Below the pieces are notes generated by a model. That model was given only the letters and a program-made list of their open reading frames with translations. It was not told the origin of the DNA and made no database searches. A program made the translations under genes and the position numbers. Of a DNA stretch of 64,000 nt, positions 61,501-64,000 are shown piece by piece. The DNA lies in the NCBI GenBank assembly GCA_027574665.1, contig CM050648.1, forward strand, positions 44,487,700 to 44,551,699, read 5' to 3'. The DNA is from Rhynochetos jubatus. Taxonomy: Eukaryota; Chordata; Aves; Eurypygiformes; Rhynochetidae. Each line of letters opens with the position of its first letter. Position 1 is the stretch's first letter.

Positions 61501-64000
61501 TAGCTTTCTGTTATCCTAGTGCTTGGTAATTACGTTATTAGTTAACATTCAATCAAGTAATTTAGGTATAAAAGCACACCTTCTAGTGCTTGCTTATCCA
61601 GTGGTATTTGGCCCTGTACCAGTGTAAGCACAGTAGAGAACTGAGCAGCTTACAGAAGGTATATCAAGACATATTTACTTGTAGGATAGCTCTCCAGACA
61701 TAGCAATCACAATCAGTACATGCAGATTTAACCTCTGAAGGATTAAAGGTAAACAGTTCAAGGAACTACAGATGCTGCCAAAACAGCATCCTGCATTAAC
61801 TCAACAGCCTGCGGATGCTCAGCTTGTACAACACAAACGTAACACTGCTATTTCTCCCATCTACAGTGTATTTGGGACCACAGTGCACAATAAAACTGCA
61901 ATATCTGGAATCATGAATTTATATGCATGTTACTTAGAGTCCTGAGCAAGATGTTCAGTTTTTCTTCACTAAGCTTTCCTTGTAGCGCATTAAGTGAGCT
62001 TTCAAGGAGCTTTCTGTCTCCTGCTGAAACACTATACAGTAAGGCTTCTCACAATGTACCTTTACCTACATCTGCACTCAAAACATTGAGCATTATTTGG
62101 CATTCATTCACAGTGAAATTCCAAAACTTGCAGGACATGTCCATTACCACCTTTGAGACACCTTCTCTGACCATTTATCAGGTAATAATGAAAAGTATCA
62201 CTGGGAAGTAGTTGCGAAGAATGACCAGCGGCTAAAGCCAGTCCTTACTAGAGCAAAACTGTGTGTGGTTTATTAGGTATTTTCCTATAAACTTTATTAC
62301 ACCAATCCTTTGCGACTTAAATACTGTCTGGGCTATGTTAGTTTGAAATGTAGCTGGGATAACCAAAGCCAATAAATATTCAACATAATTATGACTTAAT
62401 TTTGCAGAAATAGGTGGGATTGAAGGAACTGTCCAAATTTCGAACTGGCCCAACATGTAGATTTTTTTTTTCAAATAAATCACAGTGTAATTGTAGCATT
62501 TCTAAAATCTAATTAAAATTGTTCTTAAATAAACAAGCATTCGTCTGCAGCATTGAAAATTCAAACATTCACATTCAGTATTGAAATGACTTAAAATTTT
62601 CTTAAGGGATGTGAGAGGCTTAGGTCCTGTACAATTCCACTGCACAATGTCATTTAATAATCTCTCTCTGATTCTGAAACCAACTACAGAAACTTACATC
62701 TATGAAAACAAACAAGTGTAAAAATCAAACTATAAAACAGTGAGAAGAAAATTGGATTTGTGGAATCCCTTTGGTTTAAATAATCAAAAGCTATACTAAT
62801 AAAGGCAGTGCAATTATTTCCTCCTAATACATAATAATATTCAAACATGCAGATCTGATTATGAATGTTGTAGCTTTACACATGCACCATGAAGCTGCCT
62901 GAATTCGCTCAGATAGCTGCTTTGTTTTGAATGTATTATTACTACTTCCATGGGGCCCATTTCCTAAGGCAAATCATCCACTAGAAGAGATACTTCTTCA
63001 TTCACTCGTTCCTTTCTGGATGAATAACTGCACTGATGAAGGGTAGAAACTCTATTCCTAGATAAGGATTTTAAGGTACTTTTTTTAAATAAAAGAAACA
63101 AAAGGAAGCAGTGCAATAGAAACTCATTCATTTGTTTCATAGTGAAAAATAGATTATGAAACAAAGAACCCCAAGTCTTTGCAGGCATGACCTAGATGCT
63201 TGTATTTTTGTTTATGCTTATAAAGAATTTCTCAGGCACCCAATTCCTTAACTACTTAGGCATTCAAGTTTTCATAAAGGGGACTTAAGCACTGAAGTAG
63301 CTTTCTCATGCATGACTATCTCAGGCTCCCTCCCCTTGGGCTGCCTTACGCATCTTGTAGCTCACTCTGTCAGCTGGCCATCTAACCATTTAAGCATCAT
63401 GGCACTGTCTATCTTGTGTGCTGGTTTTCGTTGTGATTTTTGTGGTTTAGCCAATCACGGCATCAAAACTCTTATACAACTTTCGCAGCAGGTCTGTGAA
63501 ATGCAAGTGGGAAAGCTACATCTGAGAGACACAAAATACGGCTTTTTTCTTCACAGCATAGTTAAAGTTGCATGAAAAACTGAGATACAGAGCATACAAT
63601 GGGAGGGAGGCTAGACTATATTATCTTTTTTGACATTATTTTAGTAACAGCATAATTCTCACCAACACTGTTTTATGAGGAAAATAAAGAACTGAAGTAA
63701 AAGCCAATGAGAATTTCTACCATTCCCAAATTCCTTTTGATGTAGAAGATATGTCTAAAATCTAAGCACAGGAATAAAAATCAAAGCATGCATGCCTATA
63801 CATAATTGGTATCTCTTGTGCATTTTTCTTTTAAGCTTTAAATATATCCAGACAGATAAAAGTTAGAGGACTACCTATAACAAATTGCAATCTGTGAAAA
63901 TTTGAGAAAGAATAAAGAGAGACTAAGGGATACAGTGTGTTGTCTTTATCCATGACATTTATTAAGCAATCTACAAATACCAGTAAGTGTAGAAAACACT
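55515..64000. other. Inferred SNTG1 5' intron or upstream flank: nothing recognised
   Basis: Mainly AT-rich DNA with a moderately GC-richer segment at 55550-55830. The longest frames (115 codons at 55672-56019 minus, 125 at 57927-58304 minus, 142 at 59844-60272 plus) have no conserved motif or supporting splice pattern that I can see. Whether this part still lies inside SNTG1 depends on where the unseen 5' exon is. Confidence 0.5.

Noticed and set aside
1-64000. CRISPR arrays, bacterial operons, rRNA, tRNA clusters or a mitochondrial insertion
   Set aside because: No regularly spaced direct repeats, no cloverleaf or rRNA wording and no prokaryotic gene packing. Everything fits vertebrate intronic DNA.

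Overview
The window is vertebrate nuclear DNA, almost certainly from a bird. It is AT-rich, low in CpG and nearly gene-free at the protein level. It carries CR1 non-LTR retrotransposon copies with the avian 3' end and solo LTRs of types common in bird genomes. The species cannot be named from this sequence alone.

One real gene is visible: SNTG1 (gamma-1-syntrophin), on the minus strand. Two exons can be placed to the base. The exon at 12120-12174 carries the start codon and encodes MDFRTACEE. The exon at 1201-1335 encodes the next 45 residues, beginning TKTGICLLQDG. The two join in phase 0 and both have good splice sites. The exon with the start codon begins 28 bases upstream of the ATG at a strong splice acceptor, so at least one further non-coding 5' exon lies at higher coordinates. 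The rest of SNTG1 (PDZ, PH and C-terminal region) lies beyond position 1. Everything from 12175 upward is therefore inferred to be intron, and perhaps an unrecognised 5'UTR exon or promoter, of the same gene.

Layout: 1-12174 holds the two coding exons, a 10.8-kb intron and a diverged LTR-like repeat near 8.9-10.3 kb. 12175-28250 is plain AT-rich intron with a CpG-richer patch at 15.3-15.8 kb and a C-run tract at 25.08 kb. 28.2-34.3 kb is repeat-rich: a CR1 nested in a CR1, a minus-strand CR1, a younger CR1 with a 214-codon open ORF2 end, and a GC-rich insert. 38.0-42.8 kb holds two solo LTRs of one broad family and an old CR1 split by a different LTR. 48.66-49.50 kb holds a roughly 100-bp inverted duplication. 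53.28-53.39 kb is an AT/CA simple repeat. 54.97-55.51 kb is a clean minus-strand solo LTR with a perfect 5-bp target duplication. 55.5-64 kb shows nothing recognisable.

There is no operon, CRISPR array, intact provirus or new multi-gene system here. The most useful second looks are the inverted duplication, the sense-oriented LTRs and G-quadruplex tract inside the gene, the CpG-richer patch upstream of the start codon, and one unexplained 87-codon open frame.
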